Positions 8,168 through 15,857 of a stretch of 64,000 nt of DNA are shown piece by piece. Under the pieces are notes generated by a model. That model did not search any database and had not been told where the DNA came from. It worked only from the letters and a program-made list of their open reading frames with translations. Each line of letters begins with the position of its first letter. Position 1 is the first letter of the stretch. The position numbers and the translations under genes were made by a program. Source of the DNA: Bacteroidaceae bacterium. Its GTDB lineage: Bacteria > Bacteroidota > Bacteroidia > Bacteroidales > Bacteroidaceae. The stretch lies in assembly GCA_017509605.1 (NCBI GenBank), contig JAFWPH010000019.1, positions 1 to 64,000 on the forward strand. Direction: 5' to 3'.

Positions 8168-8340
8168 AAGGGGAATTAAAGGGGAATTAAAGGGGAGTTA
8201 AAGAGGGAGTTATGCGCTTCGCGCAGGACGATAGGTATGTTCATTTAGCCTAAAGACCGACCTAATGTCCATTTTAACTCCCATGAGCACAGTGAATTAA
8301 CTTCCACTTTAACTTCCATGAGCGAAGCGAATTAACTTCC
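8162..8340. repeat. Second full intergenic inverted repeat of the 12-nt-unit family
   Basis: The left arm at 8162-8212 has four units of 11-12 nt (AGTTAAAAGGGG, AATTAAAGGGG twice, AGTTAAAGAGGG). The right arm, about 8272-8340, has opposite units (TTTTAACTCCCA, CTTTAACTTCCA) interleaved with TGAGCACAGTGAA and TGAGCGAAGCGAA. The centre again has GCGCTTCGCGC and GGACGATAGGTA. It spans exactly from the aguB stop to the convergent yqaA-like stop, as the copy at 4437-4606 does for its neighbours. Possible roles are bidirectional termination or mRNA 3'-end protection. Confidence 0.8.
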
Positions 8341-8344
8341 TATC

Positions 8345-8797
8345 TCACGTGAAGAGGTGATAACTGCCCATCAGAATGATGTAGCGGGCGAATTTGCCAA
8401 CAACGAAGGTGATGAGGCAAGCGGTGAAGTTGACCCTGAGATAACCGAGCGCCACCGAGATGACGCTACCAAGAATCGGTACCCATGCCAACAACCCGCT
8501 CCAGTAGCCATAACGATGGGCATAACCAATACCCTTTTGCAACCTTTCATGGCTGGTACGCAAATAGCGCATCAGCCATTCTTCTTTTCCGAGGGTGCCT
8601 ATCCAGTAGTTGATGACACCGCCAAGGGTGTTGCCCAACGTGGCGGTGATGAGCAAGGCTGTAGGACTGACACCTGCAGCAGCCAATGCCACCATGACCA
8701 CCTCTGAAGAGAAAGGAAGCACCGTACCTGCCAGCAATGATGACAGGAACATGCCGAAAAGGCCGTAGTCGGTAAGGAATTGCAAAACAGTATCCAT
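8345..8797 (-). CDS. YqaA-family (DedA/VTT-like) inner-membrane protein
   Basis: The product has 150 residues with several hydrophobic helices. FSSEVVMVALAAAGVSP and NTLGGVINYWIGTLG near the N-terminus match the YqaA group of SNARE-associated/DedA-like proteins. The conserved G-x-x-x-G helix packing motifs and the loop WVPILGSVISVALGYLRV are visible. Members are small inner-membrane proteins; some DedA relatives move lipids across the bilayer. The exact function here is unknown. It appears monocistronic and convergent with aguB. Confidence 0.8.
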   Translation of the reverse strand: MDTVLQFLTDYGLFGMFLSSLLAGTVLPFSSEVVMVALAAAGVSPTALLITATLGNTLGGVINYWIGTLGKEEWLMRYLRTSHERLQKGIGYAHRYGYWSGLLAWVPILGSVISVALGYLRVNFTACLITFVVGKFARYIILMGSYHLFT

Positions 8798-8875
8798 CGC
8801 ACTTATTGAGCTATTGACTTGAATGATATCTTTATCCTAAATTCCGCAGCACTTTAGTTAAACATTTTTATAAGT

Positions 8876-8902
8876 TCCTGAGCAACAAAAAGTTGCTCAG
8901 GA
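8876..8902. repeat. Perfect 11-bp hairpin near the IS1380 remnant
   Basis: TCCTGAGCAAC and GTTGCTCAGGA flank an AAAAA loop, followed by TTTTG. It lies 68 bp before the truncated transposase ORF. It probably belongs to the left end of the insertion sequence, where such hairpins can block read-through into the transposase gene. Confidence 0.6.
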
Positions 8903-8969
8903 TTTTGCCATGTCAGGATTTTCACTTATCTTAGTGCTGCAATTCAAAACAAGCAAAATCATCAATGAC

Positions 8970-9587
8970 ATGACAAAGATAATCATAAAATCTCAGAAAA
9001 TCACCCCTTTCGGTGGAATTTTTCACGTGATGGAGAAATTTGACTGTTACATCGGCCCAGTTATCGACGGCGAGCTGGGGCTTCGTTGTACCACTTTCGG
9101 CTACCAATACAGCGAAATAGCACGCTCGCTGATGAGCGTATACTTCTGTGGCGGTGACTGCGTCGAAGACGTGACAAGCCACTTGATGCCCCATCTCTCG
9201 CTCCATCCCACCCTCCGCACCTGCTCCTCGGACACCATTCTTCGCGGCATCAAGGAACTGAGCACCACCAACACGACCTACACCTCCGAGACGGGACGCA
9301 GTTACGACTTCAATACAGCAGTGAGATTGAACAGGCTTCTCGTGAAGATACTCGTGAGCACCGGCCAGCTTGTGGCGGGCAACTCCTACGACCTTGACTT
9401 CGACCACCAGTTCATCGAGACGGAGAAGTACGATGCCAAGATGACCTACAAGAAGTTCACGGGCTACAGTCCCGGCGTTGCCGTCATCGGCGACCTCATA
9501 GTGGGCATTGAGAACCGCGACGGCAACGCCAAAGTGCGTTTCCACCAGCAGGACACGCTGGAGCGCATCTTCTCAAATCTCGAGTAA
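8970..9587 (+). pseudogene. Truncated IS1380-family transposase
   Basis: There are 205 residues from ATG 8970 (MTKIIIKSQKITPFGGI); family members are usually over 400 residues. The N-terminal ITPFGGIFH and the core DLDFDHQFIETEKYDAK, with its catalytic-type Asp, followed by TGYSPGVAVIGD and GIENRDGNAKVRFHQQDT match IS1380-family (DDE) transposases of Bacteroidales. The frame stops just after RIFSNLE, so the second half of the catalytic core is missing and no right-hand IS end is evident. This is a non-functional remnant. The following 370 bp hold hairpins and a promoter but no gene. Confidence 0.85.
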
Positions 9588-9637
9588 TTTTTTTCGGAAA
9601 ATCTTAATGCATTATTGATGCTCTTGTACGGGATAAA

Positions 9638-9656
9638 CCTATTTCCAGGAAATAGG
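9638..9656. repeat. 19-bp perfect inverted repeat downstream of the IS remnant
   Basis: CCTATTTCC and GGAAATAGG flank one central A. It lies 50 bp after the truncated transposase. It could be a protein-binding site or the scar of the IS deletion. Confidence 0.5.
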
Positions 9657-9673
9657 ACTCTTTCCAACATATT

Positions 9674-9763
9674 ATCATCCACGAAACCACAAAAACCATG
9701 TTTCGTGGACGAATAAGCAACCTCTAATCATCCACGAAACCACAAAAACCATGTTTCGTGGAC
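9674..9763. repeat. Two identical 37-bp direct repeats, each a hairpin
   Basis: Identical copies lie at 9674-9710 and 9727-9763, separated by 16 bp. Within each, TCCACGAAAC pairs perfectly with GTTTCGTGGA (stems 9678-9687/9700-9709 and 9731-9740/9753-9762) around a 12-nt loop. The pair is just upstream of the YARHG-gene promoter. Confidence 0.85.
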
Positions 9764-9779
9764 AAATATGGAATCAATT

Positions 9780-9811
9780 TTTGGTCGGTTCGGAATAACG
9801 ATGTAATTTTG
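9780..9811 (+). promoter_or_regulatory. Promoter of the YARHG-domain gene
   Basis: TTTG at 9780-9783, a 20-bp spacer and TAATTTTG at 9804-9811 match both Bacteroidetes promoter elements. The expected leader is about 145 nt. Confidence 0.75.
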
Positions 9812-9959
9812 TGAATAAGTATCAAACACCCCAAAAAGAAAGTGTAAATAATCGTTCGATCTATTCACCTTTCGCAACTATCCAGACATAGCTGGCTTAA
9901 CTCTCTATTTATTAACTCCATTTAATAACTTCAGAAACATTAATCATCAATATAATATT

Positions 9960-10889
9960 ATGAAAAAGATTCTTATTCTAATGTGCGTCCTCGCATCATT
10001 GACGACCCAAGCGCAAGACATCAAAAACGGTTCCAAATGGAACATCAGCAACCTGGAGTACGAGGCCAAGGTCAATAACAACCAGACCATCACCTTTACT
10101 GCCATGGCAGAGGGAGAGGAATTGACTTTCCGCCTCACACCCAACAAAAGCAAGAAGAACGAGTTCGTGATTGGCGAACAACCAAATGCTGATGGCTTTA
10201 ATCCCTATAACAAGGCCTCAAGAGCCAAGTTGGTCAACGAACAAGGATGGAAGCTCTTATGCCTCTACGATAAGGAAGACCGTCTGCTTGAGGTGCTTGA
10301 CGGATCTTTCTTCGGCTCTGGCGAAAAAGTAGCCATGGGCAAGTGGATGCAACAGATCAAGGGCAATTATACGGATAAATACGGAGAAGAACTGCAAATA
10401 GGAGATGAAGTCATCTACAAAGACGGAATCGCTTGTGCCACTTTCGAGAACATACCCTTCAATGGAACCGTGACTGGAGTGATTAAAATCTCAGGAAACA
10501 CCCACCTTGATGGCACTTGGGAGTTCGTGCAGACACTACAAGGACTCACCCTCTTCGAAGTGGAACAAGACGAGTATGGCTTCTTCAAACGGACAGGCGA
10601 GGAGCAGAACCTCGACTGGGTGGACACAGAGCCACGTTTCGGATATGCCAGCATGGTTCTCCTCAACGACAAACTGTTCCGGAAGATGGACAAATCCACA
10701 CTTCGTGTCATGCGAAACGCTATTCTTGCCAAGCACGGCTACATGATGTCATCACCCGACCTCATTGAATACTTTGGCAGCAAGCCTTGGTTCTCTCCGC
10801 GTCCATCCAACGACGGTGTCTTCGATGAACTCGGCATCGTCGAGCGACTGAACATCGAACTCATCAAGACCGAAGAGGCAAACCGTTGA
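9960..10889 (+). CDS. Exported YARHG-domain protein
   Basis: The product has 309 residues. The N-terminus MKKILILMCVLASLTTQAQ is a signal peptide with likely cleavage after Ala-Gln-Ala. The middle region, about residues 30-220, is beta-rich with no recognised domain. Residues about 245-290 form a YARHG module (MRNAILAKHGYMM, then YFGSKPWFSP), which occurs in extracellular proteins and is thought to act in the cell envelope. It has its own promoter and a hairpin after the stop, so it is likely monocistronic. Function is unknown. Confidence 0.75.
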   Translation: MKKILILMCVLASLTTQAQDIKNGSKWNISNLEYEAKVNNNQTITFTAMAEGEELTFRLTPNKSKKNEFVIGEQPNADGFNPYNKASRAKLVNEQGWKLLCLYDKEDRLLEVLDGSFFGSGEKVAMGKWMQQIKGNYTDKYGEELQIGDEVIYKDGIACATFENIPFNGTVTGVIKISGNTHLDGTWEFVQTLQGLTLFEVEQDEYGFFKRTGEEQNLDWVDTEPRFGYASMVLLNDKLFRKMDKSTLRVMRNAILAKHGYMMSSPDLIEYFGSKPWFSPRPSNDGVFDELGIVERLNIELIKTEEANR

Positions 10890-10901
10890 CATCTTGTTCT
10901 A

Positions 10902-10951
10902 TGGCATTTTGCGCTTGTGGTCAATGTCGAAGCAAATAAATGCCACTTTTT
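10902..10951 (+). terminator. Rho-independent-like terminator after the YARHG gene
   Basis: TGGCATTT (10902-10909) pairs with AAATGCCA (10938-10945), with TGC/GCA extending the stem inward, followed by CTTTTTG. The loop is long, so confidence is moderate. Confidence 0.5.
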
Positions 10952-10983
10952 GAGGTGCCCCAATGATGAAAAAAGTGTAAATA

Positions 10984-11015
10984 TTTGGTTGTTTGGTGGA
11001 AAAGTTGTAATTTTG
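10984..11015 (+). promoter_or_regulatory. rpsA promoter
   Basis: TTTG at 10984-10987, a 20-bp spacer and TAATTTTG at 11008-11015 form a full Bacteroidetes promoter, 72 bp before ATG 11088. Confidence 0.8.
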
Positions 11016-11087
11016 CGGTCGATTTGTGCATTCATTATCTCAACATAATGTCTAACAAGTAAAAACCAAACAAAACAAACAACATTA

Positions 11088-12863
11088 ATGGAAACTAAAA
11101 ACATCAAACCGCTGGAAGATTTCGACTGGGAAGCCTTTGAGAGCGACAGTGCCAGCATTGCCACTAAGGCAGAAGACGAGAAGGCCTATGAAAAGACCCT
11201 CAACAACGTCAACGACAACGAGGTAGTTGACGGTACCGTATCAAGCATCAACGACCGCGAAGTAGTGGTGAACATCGGCTACAAGTCCGAAGGTATCATC
11301 CCACGCAGCGAGTTCCGCTACAACCCAGAACTCCAGGTGGGCGACACCGTTGAGGTGTACATCGAGAACCAGGAAGACAAGAAGGGTCAGCTCATCCTCT
11401 CACACAAGAAGGCTCGCGCAGCTCGTTCTTGGGACCGCGTGAACGCAGCTCTCGACAACAACGAGATCGTGAAGGGATTCGTGAAGTGCCGCACAAAGGG
11501 CGGTATGATTGTGGATGTGTTCGGTATCGAGGCATTCCTCCCAGGCAGCCAGATCGACGTGAAACCTATCCGCGACTACGATACATTCGTGGGCAAGACC
11601 ATGGAGTTCAAGATCGTCAAGATCAACCAGGAGTTCCGCAACGTGGTTGTTTCCCACAAGGCTCTTATCGAAGCAGAGCTTGAGGCTCAGAAGAAAGAGA
11701 TTATCAGCAAGCTTGAGAAAGGCCAGATCCTCGAGGGTACAGTTAAGAACATCACTTCTTACGGTGTGTTCATCGACCTCGGTGGCGTAGATGGTCTCAT
11801 TCATATCACCGACCTGTCTTGGGGCCGCGTGAGCGATCCTAACGAGGTAGTGAAACTCGACGAGAAGATCAACGTGGTGATTCTCGACTTCGACGACGAG
11901 AAGAAGCGCATCGCTCTCGGTCTGAAGCAGCTCACTCCACATCCATGGGATGCTCTCGACCAGGAACTGAAGGTTGGCGACAAGGTGAAGGGCAAAGTTG
12001 TGGTTATGGCCGACTACGGTGCATTCGTAGAGATCGCTCCGGGTGTGGAAGGTCTGATCCACGTGTCCGAGATGAGCTGGAGCGCACACCTCCACAGCGC
12101 ACAGGACTTCCTGAAGGTGGGCGACGAGGTAGAGGCTGTGATCCTCACCCTCGACCGCAACGAGCGCAAGATGTCGTTGGGCATCAAGCAGCTGAAGGAA
12201 GATCCATGGGAGAAGATCGAGGAGAAATATCCTGTTGGCTCACAGCACAAGGCCAAGGTCCGCAACTTCACCAACTTCGGTGTGTTTGTTGAGATCGAGG
12301 AAGGTGTTGACGGTCTGATCCACATCTCTGACCTCTCTTGGACCAAGAAGGTAAAGCACCCATCAGAGTTCACTAAACTCGGTGCTGAAATCGACGTTCA
12401 AGTGCTCGACATCGACAAGGAGAACCGTCGTCTGAGCCTCGGCCACAAGCAGCTGACTGAGAACCCATGGGACAAGTTCGCCGACAAGTTCGCTACCGAT
12501 TCCATCCACAGAGGTAAAGTGAAAGAGGTACTCGACAAGGGTTCTGTAATCACTCTGCTCGACGAGGGCATCGAAGGATTCGCCACTCCTAAGCACCTGG
12601 TGAAGGAAGACGGCACACAGGCTCAACTCGGTGACGAGCTCGACTTCAAGGTGATTGAGTTCAACAAGGACACTCAGCGCATCATTCTCTCTCACAGCCG
12701 CACTTACGAAGAGGCTCAGCGCGAAGCACGCAAGGCCAAGAAGGCCGCCGCTCCACGCAAGGAAGCAGCTCCGACTATTCAGAACAAGGCTGCAGGCACC
12801 ACTCTCGGTGACCTCGACGCTCTTGCCGCTCTGAAGGCTGACCTGGAGAACAACAACAAATAA
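11088..12863 (+). CDS. rpsA: 30S ribosomal protein S1
   Basis: The product has 591 residues. It carries consecutive S1 RNA-binding repeats; clear ones contain VKNITSYGVFIDLGGVDGLI, VVMADYGAFVEIAPGVEGLI and VRNFTNFGVFVEIEEGVDGL, each followed by an HVSEMSW/HISDLSW-type strand. S1 binds mRNA at the 30S platform, which matters where Shine-Dalgarno pairing is weak. The C-terminal tail is Ala/Lys rich. The gene uses strongly biased codons, consistent with high expression. It has its own promoter and a terminator hairpin at 12909-12938. Confidence 0.97.
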   Translation: METKNIKPLEDFDWEAFESDSASIATKAEDEKAYEKTLNNVNDNEVVDGTVSSINDREVVVNIGYKSEGIIPRSEFRYNPELQVGDTVEVYIENQEDKKGQLILSHKKARAARSWDRVNAALDNNEIVKGFVKCRTKGGMIVDVFGIEAFLPGSQIDVKPIRDYDTFVGKTMEFKIVKINQEFRNVVVSHKALIEAELEAQKKEIISKLEKGQILEGTVKNITSYGVFIDLGGVDGLIHITDLSWGRVSDPNEVVKLDEKINVVILDFDDEKKRIALGLKQLTPHPWDALDQELKVGDKVKGKVVVMADYGAFVEIAPGVEGLIHVSEMSWSAHLHSAQDFLKVGDEVEAVILTLDRNERKMSLGIKQLKEDPWEKIEEKYPVGSQHKAKVRNFTNFGVFVEIEEGVDGLIHISDLSWTKKVKHPSEFTKLGAEIDVQVLDIDKENRRLSLGHKQLTENPWDKFADKFATDSIHRGKVKEVLDKGSVITLLDEGIEGFATPKHLVKEDGTQAQLGDELDFKVIEFNKDTQRIILSHSRTYEEAQREARKAKKAAAPRKEAAPTIQNKAAGTTLGDLDALAALKADLENNNK

Positions 12864-12903
12864 GAAACGTGAGCATAGTCTCATAGAGTTATTAGCTAAG
12901 GTG

Positions 12904-12948
12904 AATGAGGGTGTGCGCCGTTAAGGAATTGCACACCCTTATTCATTA
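12904..12948 (+). terminator. Terminator after rpsA
   Basis: GGGTGTGC (12909-12916) pairs with GCACACCC (12931-12938), followed by TTATTCATT. The T-run is short. Confidence 0.6.
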
Positions 12949-12996
12949 TATAATATAAATAAGTCCGGAAAAAATCTCAGAACAATCAGCATAGAT

Positions 12997-13911
12997 ATGG
13001 AGAAATTTGAAGTGACCATTTTGGGATGTGGATGCGCCCTGCCTACGATACGGCATTTCGGTGCTTCACAGGTGGTGAACATCCACGAGAAACTGTTTAT
13101 GGTCGATTGCGCGGAGGCCACACAACTGCAATTCCGACGCAACCGACTCAAATTCAACCATCTGGGACACATCTTCATCACCCATCTCCATGGCGACCAC
13201 TTCTTCGGTGTAATCGGCATCATCTCCACACTATCACTCCTGGGCCGCACAAGCGACCTCCATGTGTGGGGACCAACAGGCATCGAGGAGGCTCTTCGCC
13301 CCCAAATCGACATCTTTTGCCCAGGGTTGAGCTATTCTGTCGAGATCCATCCACTTGACACAAAAACACACCAGATGGTATTCGAGGACCGTAGCGTGGA
13401 AGTCTATACCATCCCCCTACGACACAGAGTGCCCTGCTGCGGATACCTATTCAAGGAGAAGCCCCTCCTACCCCACATCCTCCGCGACATGATCAACGCC
13501 TACGACATTCCCGTCAGCCAAATCAACAACATCAAACTCGGCATGGACTATACTTGCCCTGACGGAACGGTGATTCCTTTCACGCGGCTCACCACACCAG
13601 CCGATCCGCCACGCTCCTTCGCCTACTGCTCCGACACAGTCTATAAACCCGACATCACACAGTACCTGCAGGGAGTGGATCTGCTCTACCATGAAGCGAC
13701 CTTCTCCGACGAAGAAGAACAAGCTGCCGTCCGCTTCTATCACTCCACGGCATCACAGGCGGCAACCATCGCCCGCGACAGCCATGCACGCCAACTCTGC
13801 ATCGGCCATTTCTCGTCACGCTACGAAGACGAGAACTTCCTCCTCCAACAGGCACAGGCCATCTTCCCCAACACCGTACTGGCCCGCGAGAATCTGGTAA
13901 TCAGACTTTAG
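12997..13911 (+). CDS. rnz: Ribonuclease Z
   Basis: The product has 304 residues and is the metallo-beta-lactamase-fold endonuclease that trims tRNA 3' ends. The start MEKFEVTILGCGCALPT is typical. The zinc motif FITHLHGDHFFG is intact. Later ligands include His in PLRHRVPCCGY, Asp in FAYCSDTVY, and His in LCIGHFSSRY. The CSDT and HEATF motifs are conserved in the family. It sits downstream of the rpsA terminator; no clear promoter of its own was found in the 133-bp gap. Confidence 0.95.
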   Translation: MEKFEVTILGCGCALPTIRHFGASQVVNIHEKLFMVDCAEATQLQFRRNRLKFNHLGHIFITHLHGDHFFGVIGIISTLSLLGRTSDLHVWGPTGIEEALRPQIDIFCPGLSYSVEIHPLDTKTHQMVFEDRSVEVYTIPLRHRVPCCGYLFKEKPLLPHILRDMINAYDIPVSQINNIKLGMDYTCPDGTVIPFTRLTTPADPPRSFAYCSDTVYKPDITQYLQGVDLLYHEATFSDEEEQAAVRFYHSTASQAATIARDSHARQLCIGHFSSRYEDENFLLQQAQAIFPNTVLARENLVIRL

Positions 13912-13924
13912 GCTTTAGCTCATT

Positions 13925-14045
13925 GAACATTGAGCATTTTATCTAATGGTCAATGGTCAAAAATGCGATTAAGCGAGCGCAGAGCCGAACTTGTTCGAGC
14001 TATGCCAAGCGTGAGCATTTTAGGCGAAGCCAATGGTCAATGGTC
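13925..14045. repeat. Heptamer repeats (second locus)
   Basis: GAACATT GAGCATT at 13925-13938 is followed by AATGGTC twice at 13945-13958 and twice again at 14032-14045. These are the same units as at 1531-1651, again in opposite orientations. The stretch between holds short words such as AAGCGTGAGCATT and GGCGAAGCC and no gene. Together with the 12-nt array it occupies the 400-bp rnz-rhaB gap. Confidence 0.7.
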
Positions 14046-14053
14046 AATGAACA

Positions 14054-14138
14054 CCCTATCGTCCACTTTAACTCCCACTTTAACTCCCATTTTAACTTCC
14101 TTTTTAACTTCCTTTTTAACTCCCACTTTAACTTTCAC
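14054..14138. repeat. Array of six exact-period 12-nt repeats
   Basis: After a CTATCGTCCAC block at about 14056, six 12-nt units run without interruption from 14067 to 14138: TTTAACTCCCAC, TTTAACTCCCAT, TTTAACTTCCTT twice, TTTAACTCCCAC and TTTAACTTTCAC. It corresponds to the right arm only of the inverted repeats at 4437-4606 and 8162-8340. Confidence 0.85.
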
Positions 14139-14180
14139 TTTATAACTTGCAATAGTTGAGAGACCTTAGACTTTATAGGT

Positions 14181-14219
14181 ATGAAATGATTTTTCTTGAA
14201 AAAAGAATGATCATTTCAT
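14181..14219. promoter_or_regulatory. Inverted repeat upstream of the rhamnose operon promoter
   Basis: ATGAAATGAT (14181-14190) and ATCATTTCAT (14210-14219) are perfect inverted arms 19 bp apart. The right arm ends 10 bp before the -7 element and covers the -33 region. The site is well placed to be an operator for a rhamnose-responsive regulator; no regulator gene lies in the locus. Confidence 0.5.
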
Positions 14220-14229
14220 TTTTTATTGT

Positions 14230-14237
14230 TATTTTTG
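14230..14237 (+). promoter_or_regulatory. Promoter -7 element for rhaB-rhaA-transporter
   Basis: TATTTTTG matches TAnnTTTG. No TTTG is seen at -33, as is common for activated promoters. The leader of about 75 nt contains three tandem 9-mers (TTCGGACTA, CTCGGACTA, TTCGGACTA) at 14274-14300. Confidence 0.6.
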
Positions 14238-14317
14238 CATGTTAGAGCCAGAGGAATCGGATATCTCTGACAATTCGGACTACTCGGACTATTCGGACTA
14301 CAAATAAAACAATAAGG

Positions 14318-15844
14318 ATGAAAAACATCAAGTATTTCTTTGCTGTTGATTTGGGCGCCACAAGCGGCAGGACTATCTTAGGAAGGATAGGCACTCATTG
14401 TCAGGATGGTGACCAAATCAAGATAGACTATAACTCTGTTTCACTGGAAGAAGTGACCCGCTTCCCCAACAGGCTGATTCAACAGGGCGGCCATTTCTAC
14501 TGGGACATCTTCGCCCTCTACGACGAAATCATCCGCGGACTCAAGGAAGTGGCGCGAAGCGGAAAGGAAATCACCTCGATTGGCATCGACACATGGGGCG
14601 TGGACTTCGTCTGCATCGGTGAGGACGACGCCATCCTACGCAATCCCCGCGCCTACCGCGATCCCGTCACCTTCGATGCCATGGACGACTACCTGAAACA
14701 TGTGGTGTCGAAGCGGGAAGTCTATGACGTGACAGGCATCCAGCTGATGAACTTCAACAGCATCTTCCAACTCTACGCCATGCGCCGCGAGCAGAACTCT
14801 GCCCTGAAGCACGCCAAGAAGATACTCTTTGTACCCGACGCGCTGTCGTGGATGCTTACAGGCAACGAGGTATGCGAATACACCATCGCCTCCACCTCCG
14901 AACTGCTCGACCCACGCACCGGTCAGTTGGACGAACGACTGCTCCACTCGGTGGGCCTCTCACGCTCCAAGTTCGGCAAGATGATTAATCCGGGCACAAT
15001 GGTGGGCACACTGACCGACGAGGTGCAACGCATGACGGGACTCGGACCCGTTCCCGTCTATGCGGTGGCTGGCCACGACACGGGCAGCGCGGTAGCAGCC
15101 GTACCCGCCAAGGACGAAAGGTTCGCCTACCTGTCGAGCGGCACCTGGAGCCTGATGGGCATAGAAACCAAGGAAGCCATCATCAACGACACCTCGTATG
15201 AGCGCAACTTCACCAACGAAGGCGGCATCGAAGGTACTACCAGGTTCCTGAAAAACATCTGCGGCATGTGGCTCTACGAGCGTTGCCGTGCTGAATGGGA
15301 ATCAGCCAGCACTGAAGGGAGCATCGACCTCTCCCACCAGGCATTGCAAGACGCCGCAATGAAGGAAGCACCCTTCCGTTCGCTCATCAACCCCGACGAC
15401 GGATGCTTTGCCAACCCCTCGTCTATGGTTGCCGCCATCCAACAGTACTGCAACGACACCCATCAGCCCGTGCCAGAGACACCCGCCCAGATTTGCCGCT
15501 GCATCTTCGAGTCGCTCGCGCTGCGCTATAAGCAGGTGTTCGGCTACCTGAAAGAAATGGCGTCGTTCCCCATCGAGGTGCTGCATATCATCGGCGGAGG
15601 GTCGAAGAACAAGTATCTCAACCAGTTCACCGCCAATGCCACAGGTGTGACCGTGCTGGCCGGCCCGCAGGAAGGGACCGCTTTCGGCAACATCATGGTG
15701 CAGGCCAAGGCAGTTGGACTGGTTAGTGACATATGGGAAATGCGTCGCCTCATCAAGAACTCACTTGTCCTGGAACGCTACGATCCTCAAGACAAAGACG
15801 CTTGGGACGCAGCCTACGAAAAGTATTTGAACCTAACAAAATAA
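14318..15844 (+). CDS. rhaB: Rhamnulokinase
   Basis: The product has 508 residues and is a FGGY-family sugar kinase that phosphorylates L-rhamnulose to L-rhamnulose 1-phosphate in the cytoplasm. The N-terminal phosphate loop FAVDLGATSGRTILGRI, the SIGIDTWGVDFVCI segment with the catalytic-base Asp, VYAVAGHDTGSAVAAVP, YLSSGTWSLMG and the C-terminal HIIGGGSKNKYLNQ adenosine site are all present. It is the first gene of the rha unit; rhaA follows after 13 bp. Codon usage is like that of the core genes around it. Confidence 0.95.
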   Translation: MKNIKYFFAVDLGATSGRTILGRIGTHCQDGDQIKIDYNSVSLEEVTRFPNRLIQQGGHFYWDIFALYDEIIRGLKEVARSGKEITSIGIDTWGVDFVCIGEDDAILRNPRAYRDPVTFDAMDDYLKHVVSKREVYDVTGIQLMNFNSIFQLYAMRREQNSALKHAKKILFVPDALSWMLTGNEVCEYTIASTSELLDPRTGQLDERLLHSVGLSRSKFGKMINPGTMVGTLTDEVQRMTGLGPVPVYAVAGHDTGSAVAAVPAKDERFAYLSSGTWSLMGIETKEAIINDTSYERNFTNEGGIEGTTRFLKNICGMWLYERCRAEWESASTEGSIDLSHQALQDAAMKEAPFRSLINPDDGCFANPSSMVAAIQQYCNDTHQPVPETPAQICRCIFESLALRYKQVFGYLKEMASFPIEVLHIIGGGSKNKYLNQFTANATGVTVLAGPQEGTAFGNIMVQAKAVGLVSDIWEMRRLIKNSLVLERYDPQDKDAWDAAYEKYLNLTK

Positions 15845-15857
15845 TAACAACACAACA

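Noticed and set aside
9674..9763. Two identical 37-bp repeats with a 16-bp gap, as a possible CRISPR array
   Set aside because: Only two copies, a very short gap, a strong internal hairpin, and no cas genes in the window.
14067..14138. 12-nt repeat array as a CRISPR or coding repeat
   Set aside because: Units are contiguous with no spacers, lie between genes, and no open frame of note covers them.
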